From CAYSHJ01 sp964589725 (GTDB lineage: Bacteria > Planctomycetota > Planctomycetia > Planctomycetales > Planctomycetaceae), in contig CAZPUJ010000059.1 of NCBI GenBank assembly GCA_964589725.1, positions 1 to 14,200 of the forward strand: a stretch of 14,200 nucleotides of DNA, read 5' to 3'. The notes beneath the pieces were generated by a model that worked only from the letters and a program-made list of their open reading frames with translations, was not told the DNA's origin and did not search any database. Of this stretch, positions 13,683 through 14,200 are shown piece after piece. Numbering within the stretch: position 1 is the first letter of the stretch; each line of letters starts with the position of its first letter. A program made the translations under genes and the position numbers.

Positions 13683-14200
13683 ATGGAAACAAAGTTGGTG
13701 GCACAGCGACGCCCGAAGACGGGCACGGCGGAAGCTCGTCGGCAGCGCGCGAAGGGGTTGATCCCGGGCAATATTTACGGACACAAGCAGGACGCCATCG
13801 CGTTACTGTTCTCCGAAAAAGAGGTCAAGGCGGTCGTGGTGTCGACGCATCGAGCCGTTGATATTGAACTCGACGGCAAGACAGAAACGACCATTCTGCG
13901 TGAAGTTCGGTGGGATTCCTTCCACACACAGTTGCAGCACGTGGACTTCCTGCGTGTCGACGCGAATGAACGAGTCACCGTCGATGTCGAGGTGATCCTG
14001 AAAGGGACGGCTGCGGGCACAATGGCGGGTGGGTTGCTCGAACAGCCGTTGCACAAGCTGTCAGTTGACTGCTTGGCGATCAAGATTCCGGACGGGATCA
14101 TCGTCAAGGTGCAAGGTCTACAGATTGGCGACGTGATTCACGTCCGCGATTTGGAGATTCCCGAAGGGATCAAGGTGCATAACAACCCGGATGCGATCGT
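13683..14200 (+). CDS. rplY: 50S ribosomal protein L25 (CTC/TL5 type), N-terminal part
   Basis: The gene is cut by the window end after 172 full codons. L25 binds 5S rRNA in the large subunit. The N-terminal half has the family pattern: METKLVAQRR, RQRAKGLIPGNIYG (20-33), TTILREVRWDSFHTQLQHVDFLRV (69-92). The second, beta-rich domain (VTVDVEVILKGTAAG, GGLLEQPLHKLSVDCLAIKIPD, IPEGIKVHNNPDAIV) marks the long CTC/TL5 form instead of the short E. coli type. GAGGTG (13669-13674) lies 8 bp upstream of ATG. In many bacteria pth (peptidyl-tRNA hydrolase) follows, but that would be outside the window. Confidence 0.93.
   Translation, partial: METKLVAQRRPKTGTAEARRQRAKGLIPGNIYGHKQDAIALLFSEKEVKAVVVSTHRAVDIELDGKTETTILREVRWDSFHTQLQHVDFLRVDANERVTVDVEVILKGTAAGTMAGGLLEQPLHKLSVDCLAIKIPDGIIVKVQGLQIGDVIHVRDLEIPEGIKVHNNPDAI

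Overview
The window looks like a chromosomal stretch of a Planctomycetes-type bacterium. This is inferred from the moderately GC-rich composition and from two protein signs that I associate from memory with that phylum. One is a FabD whose nucleophile elbow reads GLSLG instead of GHSLG. The other is an Hsp70 followed by a membrane-anchored, J-domain-like protein carrying a GspE/MshE-type N-terminal domain. No rRNA, tRNA, CRISPR array, phage gene or transposase gene was seen.

Positions 1-3830 hold a fatty-acid and phospholipid initiation cluster on the + strand: the 3' end of rpmF (L32), plsX, fabD, acpP and fabF. plsX makes acyl-phosphate from acyl-ACP. fabD charges ACP with malonyl groups, acpP is the carrier, and fabF elongates. 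fabG and fabH, frequent members of such clusters, are absent. The fabD-acpP gap instead holds a 12-bp-stem hairpin followed by a sigma70-like promoter, so rpmF-plsX-fabD and acpP-fabF are probably two transcription units.

Positions 3831-6984 contain a secreted protein of unknown function (+), with its own promoter and signal peptide. Its stop lies 4 bp from that of a convergent FemAB/CelD-like GNAT acyltransferase (-). A divergent intergenic region with 12-bp tandem repeats leads to an operon at 7241-9892. That operon encodes a lid-less Hsp70 and a three-part protein: a J-like domain without HPD, a GspE/MshE N-terminal domain and two C-terminal membrane segments. This pair is the best candidate here for an undescribed system, namely a membrane-tethered chaperone module.

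Positions 9942-11006 hold an RluA-family pseudouridine synthase (-). A divergent, structured intergenic region separates it from a YgiQ-type radical SAM protein (+). The ygiQ gene carries a palindromic, MITE/REP-like element of about 136 bp flanked by 8-bp direct repeats. Element plus duplication total 144 bp, exactly 48 codons, so the gene stays open and gains a foreign loop. The window ends inside rplY (L25/CTC), preceded by a promoter and a 15-bp-period direct repeat.
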